From contig CALDMR010000197.1 of the NCBI GenBank assembly GCA_937915065.1, positions 1 through 31,367 of the forward strand: a stretch of DNA of 31,367 bases, read 5' to 3'. The DNA comes from an uncultured Clostridia bacterium. Its GTDB lineage: Bacteria; Bacillota; Clostridia; Oscillospirales; Oscillospiraceae. How positions within the stretch are numbered: the first letter of the stretch is position 1; each line of letters starts with the position of its first letter. Under the pieces are notes generated by a model. The model was given only the letters and a program-made list of their open reading frames with translations, was not told the origin of the DNA and searched no databases. Position numbers and translations under genes: made by a program. This document shows positions 1-7,299 of the stretch, piece after piece.

Positions 1-114
1 TTTTGATTGTTTTGCACCTAAAAGTGATCTATTTTAGCAATTTCAGCGAGTTTTTGTAACTTTTCTCCCGCCGTAATGGCCGCATAGCTCCCCTTATAAG
101 TGCAAACATTTTTT

Positions 115-207
115 CAAGACTCGGAGGTTTTCGGCGTTACCAGAACACATACCGTGGCTAGCCGTTCCCGTATCTGTGCTGGATCGGCCTTGCCCCTCGT
201 TATCTTG
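115..207 (-). ncRNA. Candidate structured RNA or leader (unassigned)
   Basis: The 93 bases immediately after the predicted start of the promoter at 215-243 can fold into one long interrupted hairpin. TCTTG/CAAGA (203-207 with 115-119) closes the base. A GG-rich stretch pairs with CCTCCG in the lower stem. The upper stem is made by the arms around 140-182 (CCAG/CTGG plus CACA/TGTG and ATAC/GTAT, with one bulge), and the apical part contains the palindrome GGCTAGCC. I could not match it to SRP RNA, 6S RNA, tmRNA or RNase P RNA. No U-run terminates it after the closing stem, so it may be the 5' part of a longer transcript. The fold was drawn by eye only. Confidence 0.25.
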
Positions 208-214
208 TGATGCT

Positions 215-243
215 ACTTTACCACTGCCTTTTTCGTTCGTCAA
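215..243 (-). promoter_or_regulatory. Sigma-A type promoter reading left
   Basis: On the minus strand TTGACG (plus 238-243) and TAAAGT (plus 215-220) are separated by exactly 17 bases, and TG at the extended -10 position precedes the hexamer (TGGTAAAGT). The start would fall near position 208. No good ORF follows, so the transcript may be a non-coding or leader RNA running off the left edge. Confidence 0.5.
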
Positions 244-291
244 CGCTTTTTCGCGTTTTGTAACACAACCGTAACAATGTGTCACACTTCC

Positions 292-324
292 TTTTTTTGG
301 GGGCGCAGCCCCCCCATAAAAAAA
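292..324. terminator. Hairpin with T and A tracts (bidirectional terminator-like)
   Basis: GGGGGC and GCCCCC pair around a three-base loop, with seven T on the left and seven A on the right, so either strand yields a GC stem followed by a U-run. A second short hairpin, GTTGCAC/GTGCAAC, lies at 361-380 in a C-rich stretch. Confidence 0.4.
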
Positions 325-430
325 GAACTCCCCCTATCAATCCCCCCGCCGCCCCCAAAAGTTGCACACCCCCGTGCAACCCCACAGCAAAAAGCAGCCC
401 GGCAAAGGGCAGTGCCCATAAAACAGTTGA

Positions 431-462
431 CAGGCACAGCAGATTTGCTGTGCCTGTTCTTG
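431..462. terminator. Perfect 11-bp hairpin, terminator-like
   Basis: CAGGCACAGCA (431-441) pairs with TGCTGTGCCTG (446-456) around GATT, followed on the plus strand by a T-rich but interrupted tail. No gene upstream explains it. The stem shares the AGGCACAGCA motif with the terminator at 7398-7435. Confidence 0.4.
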
Positions 463-576
463 TGTTTTCTTACAAAAAATGATAGCATGTGCTCAATTCA
501 ATAAATAGCAATTTATCGAAGAGTAAGGGCGCGCTTCTATACGCCCTTCGGTGTTGTGTGTGCGTTGACCGCATCA

Positions 577-671
577 CTTGGCTCTCCCTCTGGGAGAGCT
601 GGCGGCGAAGCCGACTGAGAGGGCCTTGGCTCTCCCTCTGGGAGAGCTGGCGGCGAAGCCGACTGAGAGGG
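577..671 (+). repeat. Two tandem copies of a 47-bp palindromic repeat
   Basis: Two identical 47-base units (577-623 and 625-671) are spaced at 48 bases. Each has an 8-bp perfect hairpin (GCTCTCCC-TCT-GGGAGAGC), a second smaller stem around GGC-GAA-GCC, and a terminal GAGAGGG. The last unit ends 6 bases before the start codon of the DUF559 gene at 678, so its GAGAGGG acts as that gene's ribosome binding site. An inverted, diverged copy lies at 1037-1083. Two units with one-base spacing are not a CRISPR array. They resemble REP-like dispersed palindromes. Confidence 0.85.
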
Positions 672-677
672 AAAAAT

Positions 678-1058
678 ATGACCATACCAAAAGATAACAG
701 CCAATTAGAAAATGCCCGGCGGCTGCGCAGGGAAATGACGCCCCATGAACGTAAGCTCTGGTATCTCTTTCTGCGCAAATACCCGGTAAAGATTTACAAA
801 CAGCGGATCATCGACAGATTTATCGTAGATTTTTACTGCGCTTCTGCAAAGCTGGTGATCGAAGCAGATGGCTCTCAGCATTACGAGCCTCAGGGCATGG
901 CATATGACGCAGAACGTTCCGCATGTTTGTCGGCTCTGGGTTTGGAGGTCTTGCGATTTTCCAACCGTGATATCGACAGGGATTTTCGGGGTGTGTGCGA
1001 ACAAATTGACGTTGCCATTCAAAATCGGTTACAAGGCCCTCTCAGTCACCTGCGGTGA
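678..1058 (+). CDS. DUF559 family endonuclease-like protein
   Basis: This 126-residue protein matches the DUF559 family, which has a Vsr/PD-(D/E)XK-like nuclease fold. The sequence shows the family pattern: ERKLW near 24-28, FIVDFYC at 48-54, then IEADG at 61-65 and H68, giving D51, E62, D64 and H68 as likely metal-site residues, and a late LRFSNRD (92-98). The start at 678 is preceded by GAGAGGG six bases upstream, taken from the flanking repeat; an in-frame upstream extension would translate the repeats and is rejected. The last residues (GPLSHLR) and the stop codon are encoded inside the inverted repeat at 1037-1083. Gene and repeats therefore look like one unit. DUF559 proteins have no firmly established role. 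A nuclease activity acting on these palindromes is my inference only. Family assignment is strong. Confidence 0.85.
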   Translation: MTIPKDNSQLENARRLRREMTPHERKLWYLFLRKYPVKIYKQRIIDRFIVDFYCASAKLVIEADGSQHYEPQGMAYDAERSACLSALGLEVLRFSNRDIDRDFRGVCEQIDVAIQNRLQGPLSHLR

Positions 1059-1083
1059 CAGCTCTCCCAAAGGGAGAGCCAGG
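1037..1083 (-). repeat. Inverted diverged copy of the 47-bp palindrome
   Basis: The reverse complement matches the units at 577-671 at both ends (CTCTCAGTC and the GGGAGAGCC hairpin arms), while the central stem differs: here GTCACC-TGC-GGTGAC pairs perfectly, in the left copies a different sequence pairs in the same place. Changes that keep pairing suggest that the folded form matters. It overlaps the last seven codons and the stop of the DUF559 gene. Confidence 0.8.
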
Positions 1084-1100
1084 AATTGAATGTTTGGATA

Positions 1101-1136
1101 TCAAAAATGGAGCGTATCGGTATTGATACGCTCCAT
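1101..1136 (-). terminator. Rho-independent terminator of the kinase-like gene
   Basis: A perfect 12-bp stem (1107-1118 with 1125-1136) with a six-base loop is followed on the minus strand by five U (A-run at 1103-1107). It lies about 90 bases past the stop at 1227. Confidence 0.75.
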
Positions 1137-1226
1137 TCACTTTTACGGACAACCGTCTAAAACCGGGCTGCTGTTGCTGTATACTATATAAATAGAATAA
1201 ACAGAGAACCGGACAAAGCGGGGGGA

Positions 1227-1856
1227 TCAGTACACCCCGTCGCCGTGGGCCGGCTCAAAGGCCCTCTTGGCGGCGTCGCAGATCAGCTCCACGCAGCCGT
1301 CGATCCCAAAGCGGGCCGTGTTGAGCATCAGGTCGTAATTCTCCGCCGCGCCCCAGATGCGGTCGGTATACCGCTTGCAGTGGGCGCCCCGCTGGCGGTT
1401 GATCTTGCGGATCTCGTCGGCGGCCTGCTCTTTGGCCACGCCGTAGTAAGTGGTCACCCGGTGAATGCAGTCCTCCTCCGTGGAGCGGACGAACACATGC
1501 AGGCAGTTTTCAAAGTCCCGCAGGATATAGTCGGCGCAGCGGCCCACGATCACGCAGTCCTCCTTGGCGGCAATATCCTGGATCACCTTGCACTGGGCCA
1601 CAAACAGCATATCCGCCGGGGGCAGCGTGTCTTTGGAATAGGAAAAGCCCTGGCTGGCCAGATTGGCAAAAAAGCCGAAGGTGGCGCGCTGCTCGTTGGC
1701 CTTGATAAAGTCCGTCGAAAAGCCGCACTCCTTGGCCGCCAGCTCGATCAGCTCTTTATCATAAAAGGTATAGCCCAGCTTTTCGGCCACCTCGCAGCCG
1801 ATCAGCCGGCCGCCGCTGCCATAGGCGCGGCCGATGGTGATGATATGTTTACTCAT
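1227..1856 (-). CDS. Cytidylate kinase-like family protein
   Basis: The 209-residue product belongs to the Cytidylate_kin2 group (PF13189 type), P-loop kinase relatives common in Clostridia. The N-terminus has the altered nucleotide-binding loop GRAYGSGG (9-16), followed by IVGRCADY near 103-110 and the late pattern YTDRIWG (163-169) with YDLMLNT (174-180) typical of the family. True CMP kinases carry a different P-loop and an extra NMP-binding insert, so the substrate is unknown. The ATG has a CGGAGGG site 7 bases upstream. The gene is monocistronic, ends at its own terminator and is divergent from mnmA, with overlapping promoter regions between them. Confidence 0.85.
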   Translation of the reverse strand: MSKHIITIGRAYGSGGRLIGCEVAEKLGYTFYDKELIELAAKECGFSTDFIKANEQRATFGFFANLASQGFSYSKDTLPPADMLFVAQCKVIQDIAAKEDCVIVGRCADYILRDFENCLHVFVRSTEEDCIHRVTTYYGVAKEQAADEIRKINRQRGAHCKRYTDRIWGAAENYDLMLNTARFGIDGCVELICDAAKRAFEPAHGDGVY

Positions 1857-1893
1857 GCGACATCCCTCCGTTTGGTCGGATCTTTCTAAAATG

Positions 1894-1926
1894 ATTATAC
1901 CACATTTCCAAAGGATATGTTATAAT
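1894..1926. promoter_or_regulatory. Divergent extended -10 promoters
   Basis: Minus strand: TGGTATAAT (plus 1894-1902 region) for the kinase-like gene. Plus strand: TGTTATAAT (1918-1926) for mnmA. Both have TG in the extended -10 position and neither has a good -35 box. The two -10 boxes are only about 22 bases apart, so each promoter's upstream region covers the other's start site. Confidence 0.55.
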
Positions 1927-1955
1927 TTTTTGGAATAAAAAACAGGAGGGATGAT

Positions 1956-3017
1956 ATGAACGACAAGCGCGTGCTGGTGGGGCTCAGCGGCGGCGTGGAC
2001 TCCAGCGTCTGCGCCCTGCTGCTCCAGCGGGCGGGATACGAGGTGCTGGGCGCCACCCTGGACCTGTGCGACGGCGCAGCCTCCGGCAGCATCGGCGACG
2101 CCGCCGCCGTGGCCCGGCGGCTGGGCATCCCCTTTGCATCCTACGATTTCCGCGCCGCCTTTGAAACCCATGTGATGGATCGCTTCGCCGCGGACTACTG
2201 CGCCGGGCGCACGCCCAACCCCTGCATCGAATGCAACCCCGCAGTGAAATTCGCCAAAATGCTGGAGGCTGCCGATGCCCTGGGCTGCGCCTATATCGCC
2301 ACCGGCCACTATGCCCGGGCGGAGCATGATCCGGTCCGGGGCCGCTGGCTGCTGAAAAAGGGAAAAAACCTGCAAAAAGACCAGAGCTATGTCCTCTATC
2401 GCCTGAGCCAGGAGCAGCTCTCCCGCACCCTCCTGCCCCTGGGCGCCATGGAAAGCAAGGAAGCCATCCGCGCCCTGGCCGAGGAGGAGGGCCTTGTCAC
2501 CGCCCGCAAAAAGGACAGCCAGGACATCTGCTTCATCCCCGACGGGGACTATGCCGCCTTTTTGGAGCGCCGGGGCGTGACACTGATTCCCGGCGACTTT
2601 GTGGACGAGGCGGGCCGCGTGCTGGGCCGCCACAAGGGGCTGCCCTGCTACACCACCGGCCAGCGCAAGGGTCTGGGCGTGGGCGGCAGCGCCTATCCCC
2701 TGTATGTCCTGGGCAAAGACGAAAAAAGCAACACCGTGCTCCTCGGCCCCGAGGAGCGCCTGTACACCAGCCGCGCCGTCATCGGCCGCTGCAACTGGAT
2801 CGCCTTCGAGGAGCTGACCGCCCCGGTGCGCTGCACCGCCAAAACCCGCTATTCCCACACCGAGGCCGCCGCCACCCTCTCCCCCCTGCCCGGTGGCCTG
2901 GCCGAAGTGCTGTTCGACGCGCCTCAGCGGGCCATCACCCCCGGCCAGAGCGCCGTGCTGTACGACGGCGAAACCGTCCTGGGCGGCGGCGTGATCCGCC
3001 CGCCGGAGGGAGCATAA
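1956..3017 (+). CDS. mnmA: tRNA-specific 2-thiouridylase MnmA
   Basis: MnmA puts sulfur on C2 of U34 in tRNAs for Lys, Glu and Gln, using ATP to activate the base and a persulfide relayed to the enzyme. The 353-residue length is normal. The PP-loop SGGVDSS is at 11-17. The tRNA-contact segment TPNPCIECN contains the first catalytic cysteine C90. ATGHYAR is at 115-121, and DSQDICFIPDGDY contains the second catalytic cysteine C192. The C-terminal beta-barrel part follows (TTGQRKGLGV). The ATG is preceded by AGGAGGG at 7 bases. It heads an operon with fluC (one base gap) and the HD hydrolase gene. No odd features. Confidence 0.95.
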   Translation: MNDKRVLVGLSGGVDSSVCALLLQRAGYEVLGATLDLCDGAASGSIGDAAAVARRLGIPFASYDFRAAFETHVMDRFAADYCAGRTPNPCIECNPAVKFAKMLEAADALGCAYIATGHYARAEHDPVRGRWLLKKGKNLQKDQSYVLYRLSQEQLSRTLLPLGAMESKEAIRALAEEEGLVTARKKDSQDICFIPDGDYAAFLERRGVTLIPGDFVDEAGRVLGRHKGLPCYTTGQRKGLGVGGSAYPLYVLGKDEKSNTVLLGPEERLYTSRAVIGRCNWIAFEELTAPVRCTAKTRYSHTEAAATLSPLPGGLAEVLFDAPQRAITPGQSAVLYDGETVLGGGVIRPPEGA

Positions 3018-3018
3018 T

Positions 3019-3396
3019 ATGGCCGCAAACTGTTTGTGGGTGGCCCTGGGCGGAGCATTGGGCGCAGTGGGCCGCTATCTGTGCGGCATGCTCCCTTTCT
3101 TGCAGCGGGGTTCCTTTCCGCTGGCCACCCTGCTGATCAATCTGGCCGGGGCCTTTCTCATCGGCCTGATCGCCCAAATCGCCGCCCAGCGCGGGATGCA
3201 GAACAGCGGCGCGGTTCTGTTCTGGAAAGTGGGGCTGTGCGGCGGCTTCACCACCTTCTCCACCTTTTCTCTGGAAACCGTGGCCCTGCTCAGCAGCGGA
3301 AAAACCCTGCCGGCGGCGGCCTATATCGTTTCAAGCGTCCTCCTGTGCCTGCTGGGTGTGGCGCTGGGCCAGTGGCTGGGGCAGAAACTGGCATAA
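3019..3396 (+). CDS. fluC: Fluoride channel/exporter FluC (CrcB)
   Basis: FluC is a small membrane protein that works as an antiparallel dimer to let fluoride out of the cell. The 125-residue length and four membrane segments fit. Key residues are visible: GGALGAVGRY at 11-20, pore asparagine N41 in LINLAGAFLIG, and GGFTTFSTF at 75-83 with the two fluoride-contacting phenylalanines F80 and F83 and the polar track residues. The start codon lies one base after the mnmA stop, with the binding site (GGAGGG) inside mnmA, so translation is probably coupled. There is no room for a fluoride riboswitch directly upstream. Only one copy is present, so a homodimer is expected. Confidence 0.95.
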   Translation: MAANCLWVALGGALGAVGRYLCGMLPFLQRGSFPLATLLINLAGAFLIGLIAQIAAQRGMQNSGAVLFWKVGLCGGFTTFSTFSLETVALLSSGKTLPAAAYIVSSVLLCLLGVALGQWLGQKLA

Positions 3397-3415
3397 CTGA
3401 CAAAGGAGCATTGCT

Positions 3416-4075
3416 ATGATCACCATTGCGCAAATCAAAGAAAACGCGGACATCCGCACCTATATCCAAAAGGCCGACGAATCCATGCGCGCCCTGGGCT
3501 ACACGGAGCACTCTTTCGCCCATGTGACCAAGGTCAGCGAACTGGCCAAGGACATCCTGCTCACCCTGGGGCACGACGCCCGGGAGGCGGAGCTGGCCCA
3601 GATCGCCGGCTATATGCACGACATCGGCAACGTGGTCAACCGCTCCGATCATGCCCAGGGCGGCGCGGTGATGGCCTTCCGCATCCTGGATAACCTGGGG
3701 GCCGACGCCGCCGATATCGCCACCATCATCACCGCCATCGGCAACCACGACGAGGGCACCGCCTTCCCCGTCAACGCCGTCACCGCCGCCATCATCCTGG
3801 CGGATAAAACCGATGTGCGCCGCAGCCGCGTGCGCAAGCGGGATTTCTCCACCTTCGACATTCACGACCGGGTAAACTACGCCGCCCACACCTCCCGCAC
3901 CTATATCACCGAGGACAAGCGGCAGATCGTGCTGGAGATCGACCTGGACACGGAGCTCTCCTCCGTCATGGATTATTTTGAGATCTTCATGCAGCGGATG
4001 CTCCTGTGCCCCCGCGCCGCCGAAAAACTGGGCCTGCGCTTCTCCCTGGTCATCAACGGGCAAAAGGTATTGTAA
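3416..4075 (+). CDS. HD domain phosphohydrolase
   Basis: The 219-residue protein carries a full HD metal site: H36 in SFAHV, H68-D69 in GYMHDIGN, H79 in SDHAQGG, H111 in IGNHDEG and D130 in ILADKTD. HD proteins of this size hydrolyse phosphate esters of nucleotides or cyclic nucleotides, but the substrate cannot be read from the sequence. The C-terminal 70 residues form a mixed alpha/beta tail. AAAGGAG lies 8 bases before the ATG, and the gene is 19 bases after fluC, so it is the last gene of the mnmA operon. It converges with the small membrane gene at 4120-4308, and no clear terminator separates them. Confidence 0.85.
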   Translation: MITIAQIKENADIRTYIQKADESMRALGYTEHSFAHVTKVSELAKDILLTLGHDAREAELAQIAGYMHDIGNVVNRSDHAQGGAVMAFRILDNLGADAADIATIITAIGNHDEGTAFPVNAVTAAIILADKTDVRRSRVRKRDFSTFDIHDRVNYAAHTSRTYITEDKRQIVLEIDLDTELSSVMDYFEIFMQRMLLCPRAAEKLGLRFSLVINGQKVL

Positions 4076-4119
4076 CCCGTCATACCCCCATCAAAAGCAA
4101 CCGCCCCCGCCGGGTTTCT

Positions 4120-4308
4120 TTATCTCCCCCGGGAGATCTGGTAGAGGGCGTAGATCACTCCGGCGGACACTGCCGCCAGGCCCGGCAGCATCAGCAGCAG
4201 CACAAGGACGGCGCAGTCCGTGGCCGACAGCAGCCAGCCGGTGAGCGCCAGCGCCACAGCCAGCAGCGTGCAGTATGTTCCCAATAACATGCGGGTATCC
4301 CGTTTCAT
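4120..4308 (-). CDS. Small two-helix membrane protein (unknown)
   Basis: I do not recognise this 62-residue protein. It starts MKRDTRMLLG, has two hydrophobic helices (about 7-27 and 33-54) with a short loop containing TDC, and ends in basic residues. The start at 4308 is chosen because AGGAGG lies 6 bases upstream; a longer frame upstream lacks a binding site and crosses the promoter. It is expressed from the ECF-type promoter at 4381-4408, so it is probably a member of the same stress or envelope regulon as the sigma factor at 8167-8736. Confidence 0.6.
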   Translation of the reverse strand: MKRDTRMLLGTYCTLLAVALALTGWLLSATDCAVLVLLLMLPGLAAVSAGVIYALYQISRGR

Positions 4309-4380
4309 TGCCGTCCTCCTTTGTTTCCGCGCGCCCGGCGGCGCGCCGCCCTCCGTGGTAAAATTCCTTCTATATATATA

Positions 4381-4408
4381 AACGTTAAAAATACGATTTT
4401 TGGACAGG
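4381..4408 (-). promoter_or_regulatory. ECF sigma promoter copy A
   Basis: On the minus strand CCTGTCC (plus 4402-4408) is followed after 17 bases by CGTT (plus 4381-4384), then a TAT..ATAG stretch. The preceding A/T tracts resemble an UP element. The same arrangement occurs at 7300-7328 and 8834-8862. Predicted start near 4374, giving a 66-base leader for the gene at 4308. Confidence 0.65.
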
Positions 4409-4519
4409 ATTTTTGCAAATTTTTTCAAAAATTCAAAACTTTGGCGGAATGCACAATGGGCTGTGCCGGAAATTAGGCAAAAGAACGGCGTCATTTTGCC
4501 GTTCCAGCCACCATTGGAA

Positions 4520-4558
4520 AAAGCCTGCGGCCAGGGAAAGCCCCCCGCCGCAGGCTTT
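4520..4558. terminator. Bidirectional terminator
   Basis: AAAGCCTGCGGC (4520-4531) pairs perfectly with GCCGCAGGCTTT (4547-4558). A-runs on the left and a T-run (GATTTTT) on the right allow use on both strands. It most likely ends the minus-strand transcript that runs from 7300 through 4807. Confidence 0.65.
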
Positions 4559-4590
4559 GATTTTTCGCATATCTACCAACGCTGTCAGTT

Positions 4591-4776
4591 TCATACTACC
4601 CACTCGCTGTAAATGCCGTCGCCGCATTCGATAGACACAGTCACTGCCGGGAAATACTGCACCAGGATCTTGTCCTCCGCCACCACCCGGATATACAGCG
4701 GCCAGAACGGCATCCGCTTAATTGCACCTCCGTACGCAGTGCCGCTCTTTCGGAAGACCCGGAGTGAAACCCACAC
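4591..4776 (-). other. Possible small gene or gene remnant
   Basis: An open frame of about 61 residues with a GTG at 4776 continues in phase after the stop of the gene at 4807-4983. It reads like real protein near its end (KILVQYFPAVTVSIECGDG) but lacks a convincing start codon and binding site. It may be the tail of a decayed gene of the same operon. I do not recognise it. Confidence 0.2.
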
Positions 4777-4806
4777 GGGAAAGGCAGCGCTTAAAAATGT
4801 CAGTGG

Positions 4807-4983
4807 TTAATCGTTTTTATGTATGGCCTTAAGAATCAAATGGGTGCAAATAATCACAATGCAAGCAAGATACAAAAACATCGTCACAAAAGCCAATGTT
4901 ACTGCGCCTATAAATGATAGGGCAAAAAACAGCACATATCCGCAGAAAACCACTCCTGCACAGATTAAACAAATTTTTTTCAT
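4807..4983 (-). CDS. Small membrane protein (unknown)
   Basis: The 58-residue product starts MKKICLICAG and is almost wholly hydrophobic, with two membrane helices (about 4-25 and 28-52) and a charged tail ending KAIHKND. The start at 4983 has AAAGGG a few bases upstream and follows the gene at 5062-5934 by 78 bases. A longer frame from 5052 has no better start. Probably the last gene of the operon read from the ECF promoter at 7300-7328. Function unknown. Confidence 0.5.
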   Translation of the reverse strand: MKKICLICAGVVFCGYVLFFALSFIGAVTLAFVTMFLYLACIVIICTHLILKAIHKND

Positions 4984-5061
4984 GCCCTTTCCCCTCTTTT
5001 CATAACCTTGATCCTCGAATCGTTTCTTCCAAAATCGCCCCGTGTTTTGCAAACGAACTTG

Positions 5062-5934
5062 CTATATCAAGGAAACATGATATTTCCCAATATTGACAGA
5101 CTGTATGGACTGCAGATCAACAGGGTTCCGGAACACCAACGACGCTCTGATCTCCCCATCTCCGGCCGTTGCAGATGGTTTGCTGTGCGTCTTAACCACT
5201 TCACCTTCTGGCGTGATCAATTGTATGGATCGGAGCAGTTCTTCTAAATCATCGCTGCTATCAAGTAATTTTACCGAGAGAGAGAACGGTGAAAGCACCG
5301 CAGAACCAACCGTTGTCCCGTCTGCACTGAGAATATCAGTCTTCATAGCCAACGGCGCTTCTGGCGCAGTCCAGGTAATCGTCCACGGCCCCTGAATAAT
5401 CTGCGCTTCGGTATCCTCGCTCTCCAGCTCAAACGCCCCGATCGTCAATACATATGTTTTCTGAGGTGCATTATCCGGGTGGTCAAAACACAGCAAATAG
5501 GTGACCGTGTTCTTAGAAAAATCCACATCGGTTGCAAAATGCTGCATTCGGCTCTCGGGAGCAGTCTCCGCTTCCGAGGGATCCATGCCCCACATGACAG
5601 ATATTGGCATAATACCTTTTTGATTCAAGATGGAAGGATCCTGCAAAAAGTAATCATCCAGGGTGATATCCTCTGAAAAACGAACCTCAAGCACGACATA
5701 GGTCGTCTTTGCATCACCCAATGTTTGTTTGACTGTTACAGTCGCAGCTTCGTTTGCAGCGCTTTTATTGACAGGATCCAGGTAGCTTGCCAACCATGTT
5801 TGATCTGTGGGGTCTGTTTCAAGAAAATATGCAAAACACGGATGCAGTTCCCCGCGCCGGGGCGCCATGTACCAGACTGCTGCGGCAATCAACACCGCCA
5901 AACAAATGATTGCGATTACAATACGCTTGGTCAT
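5062..5934 (-). CDS. Membrane-anchored extracytoplasmic protein (unknown)
   Basis: A 290-residue protein with one N-terminal membrane helix (about 4-22, IVIAIICLAVLIAAAVWYM) and a large, acidic, beta-rich outer domain. The final third contains the pattern SPFSLSVKL followed by a ligand-binding-like beta region. This resembles the outer domain of DUF4179/DUF5643-type partners of ECF sigma factors, though the cytoplasmic anti-sigma part is missing. That resemblance is only an impression. Two ATGs lie after GGGGGAGG: the first touches it, and the second at 5934 is six bases away and is preferred. It lies 36 bases past the gene at 5971 and probably shares its transcript. Confidence 0.6.
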   Translation of the reverse strand: MTKRIVIAIICLAVLIAAAVWYMAPRRGELHPCFAYFLETDPTDQTWLASYLDPVNKSAANEAATVTVKQTLGDAKTTYVVLEVRFSEDITLDDYFLQDPSILNQKGIMPISVMWGMDPSEAETAPESRMQHFATDVDFSKNTVTYLLCFDHPDNAPQKTYVLTIGAFELESEDTEAQIIQGPWTITWTAPEAPLAMKTDILSADGTTVGSAVLSPFSLSVKLLDSSDDLEELLRSIQLITPEGEVVKTHSKPSATAGDGEIRASLVFRNPVDLQSIQSVNIGKYHVSLI

Positions 5935-5970
5935 TTTCATCCTCCCCCAAGAAATCTTAACAGGTAAAGA

Positions 5971-6716
5971 TTAGTTTACAAAAACGGGATCCGAAACGAT
6001 GAACGGCCCAGCTACTTCGCCGGAGGATCTTCTTGCTGTGCAGGTTAATTTTGCCCCCAGCATAGGCCCGCTGTTTGAAATGTAGGGCCAATTGTTGGGT
6101 TCTGTGCATGTATAAGGATTACCCAGCCCTTTAATGTTTTTTTCATACTCCTTATTAACAGTACCCGTACCAGGTGTAACGCCAAGAGCATATACATTAA
6201 GTACTGCTGTATTAAGAATTGTTCCGCTATTTACTTCGGTACGTGTTACAACTTTGGTAATTTTGCAACATGTCTGATTCTTTATTATAGTTGATGTATA
6301 AAATGTCTCAATTTCCATATACAAGGAATCACCAAAAAACCAACCGGATGACGGATTTTCCGGTGTCGCTGTAACCGAAATTCCTTGCAAAGAGTTTTTT
6401 ATTGTTGCGATCCTTTCATCAACCATGTTTTCCGTTTCTTCATCAAAGACAATCACTGCTGCGACAGATTTTTTCCTTTCCTGAATTGTGCCATTTCTTT
6501 GCTGCATATCATTTGGCGCAACCGCCTCATCTCTTACAAACTCATACTGCACGGCTCCGCCTTCTAATTCAGTTTTTGTAACATCTGCGGAAGCTACAAA
6601 TTCATTGTTTCCAAGCAAAAAGCCATCATTATTTGTATCAGCGAAAGCCGGAACCATCAATCCCGCAGCCATAACCACGGCCAACAAAACGGACGCCAAT
6701 TCTTCATCTTAGTCAT
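5971..6716 (-). CDS. Secreted protein, frameshifted in its signal peptide
   Basis: The product is an exported protein of about 247 residues that I do not recognise. Its signal peptide reads LASVLLAVVMAAGLMVPAFA and is followed by a polar, beta-rich mature part with two adjacent cysteines (TCCKI). The well-placed start is ATG at 6716 (or 6707), with GAGAGG upstream, giving MTKMKN, but this is in a different frame from the signal peptide. One extra A in the run at 6700-6701 would give MTKMKKLASVLL, a textbook signal peptide. As written, the long frame can start only at a TTG (6699) without a good binding site. So either the gene is broken or one base is missing from the sequence. It sits between two other exported proteins downstream of the ECF promoter at 7300. 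Confidence 0.6.
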
Positions 6717-6830
6717 TTTTATTTTACCTCTCTTTCTTATTTTTGTCTATAAATTTCCACTTCTTTCCTACTGCAGGGACATGATATTGCCGCTCTCACC
6801 TCCCTTTCTGTGACCGGGCGGATTGGGAAG

Positions 6831-7241
6831 TCAGGTTTTTACTGTGAGCGTTTTTTCAACCGTATCCCAAACCCCGCCGGAATAAACTTTTGCAGTCACC
6901 TCGATCACATAAGTTTTTCCCTTTTCAATCGTTGCGCTTTTGCTTTTAGAACAAACACGGCCATTGGAACTACCAGTCATGGAACTAATTTCTTTGCGAC
7001 CTAAAAGCTCTTTTTTATAAAGCGTTGCATTAAATGTAATTTTTGTAGCATCAGCTGCTCCTGTAATATTTACTGTATAAGTTTGTGCAGTGTAATTTAT
7101 GCTGCCAATAATATCTGTGGTATCCAAATTATTGGGCCGGACATCAGAGGCAAATGCGCTGACCGTCATGGTCAGCGCCATCACAATGGCCATTGTGATG
7201 GCAAGAAATTTGCGAGGCAATGTGCGCTTTGTTGTGTACAT
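6831..7241 (-). CDS. Small secreted protein behind ECF promoter
   Basis: The 136-residue product starts MYTTKRTLPRKFLAIT and has a clear signal peptide with cleavage after VSAFA. The roughly 104-residue mature part is predicted to be beta-strand rich (INYTAQTYTVNITG, IEKGKTYVIEVTAKVY), like a small Ig-like or adhesive domain. I do not recognise the family. The start at 7241 is preferred over the ATG at 7250 because the AAAGG site touches the latter. The transcript probably begins at the ECF promoter at 7300-7328, making this the first gene of that operon. Confidence 0.65.
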   Translation of the reverse strand: MYTTKRTLPRKFLAITMAIVMALTMTVSAFASDVRPNNLDTTDIIGSINYTAQTYTVNITGAADATKITFNATLYKKELLGRKEISSMTGSSNGRVCSKSKSATIEKGKTYVIEVTAKVYSGGVWDTVEKTLTVKT

Positions 7242-7299
7242 AGGGATCATCCTTTCTTTTCTTTTTTGGGGAACCTTATCGATCCTCTCTATTAAATAC

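Larger units (their letters stand above)
1..290. other. Gene-poor left edge with possible coding remnant
   Basis: No intact gene is convincing here. On the minus strand a frame ending with TAG at 18-20 reads about 31 residues with a plausible amphipathic helix (ending KLQKLAEIAKIDHF), but it is closed upstream by a TGA near 112-114 and has no start codon, so at best it is the tail of a decayed gene. A 63-codon minus-strand frame (94-285) has low-complexity polar composition and overlaps a better explained promoter, so I do not call it a gene. Confidence 0.2.

Noticed and set aside
577..671. CRISPR-like repeat array
   Set aside because: Only two units, no spacer of normal length, strong internal palindromes and no cas genes.
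3000..3019. Fluoride riboswitch before fluC
   Set aside because: fluC starts one base after mnmA, leaving no space for an aptamer; none was seen in the mnmA leader either.
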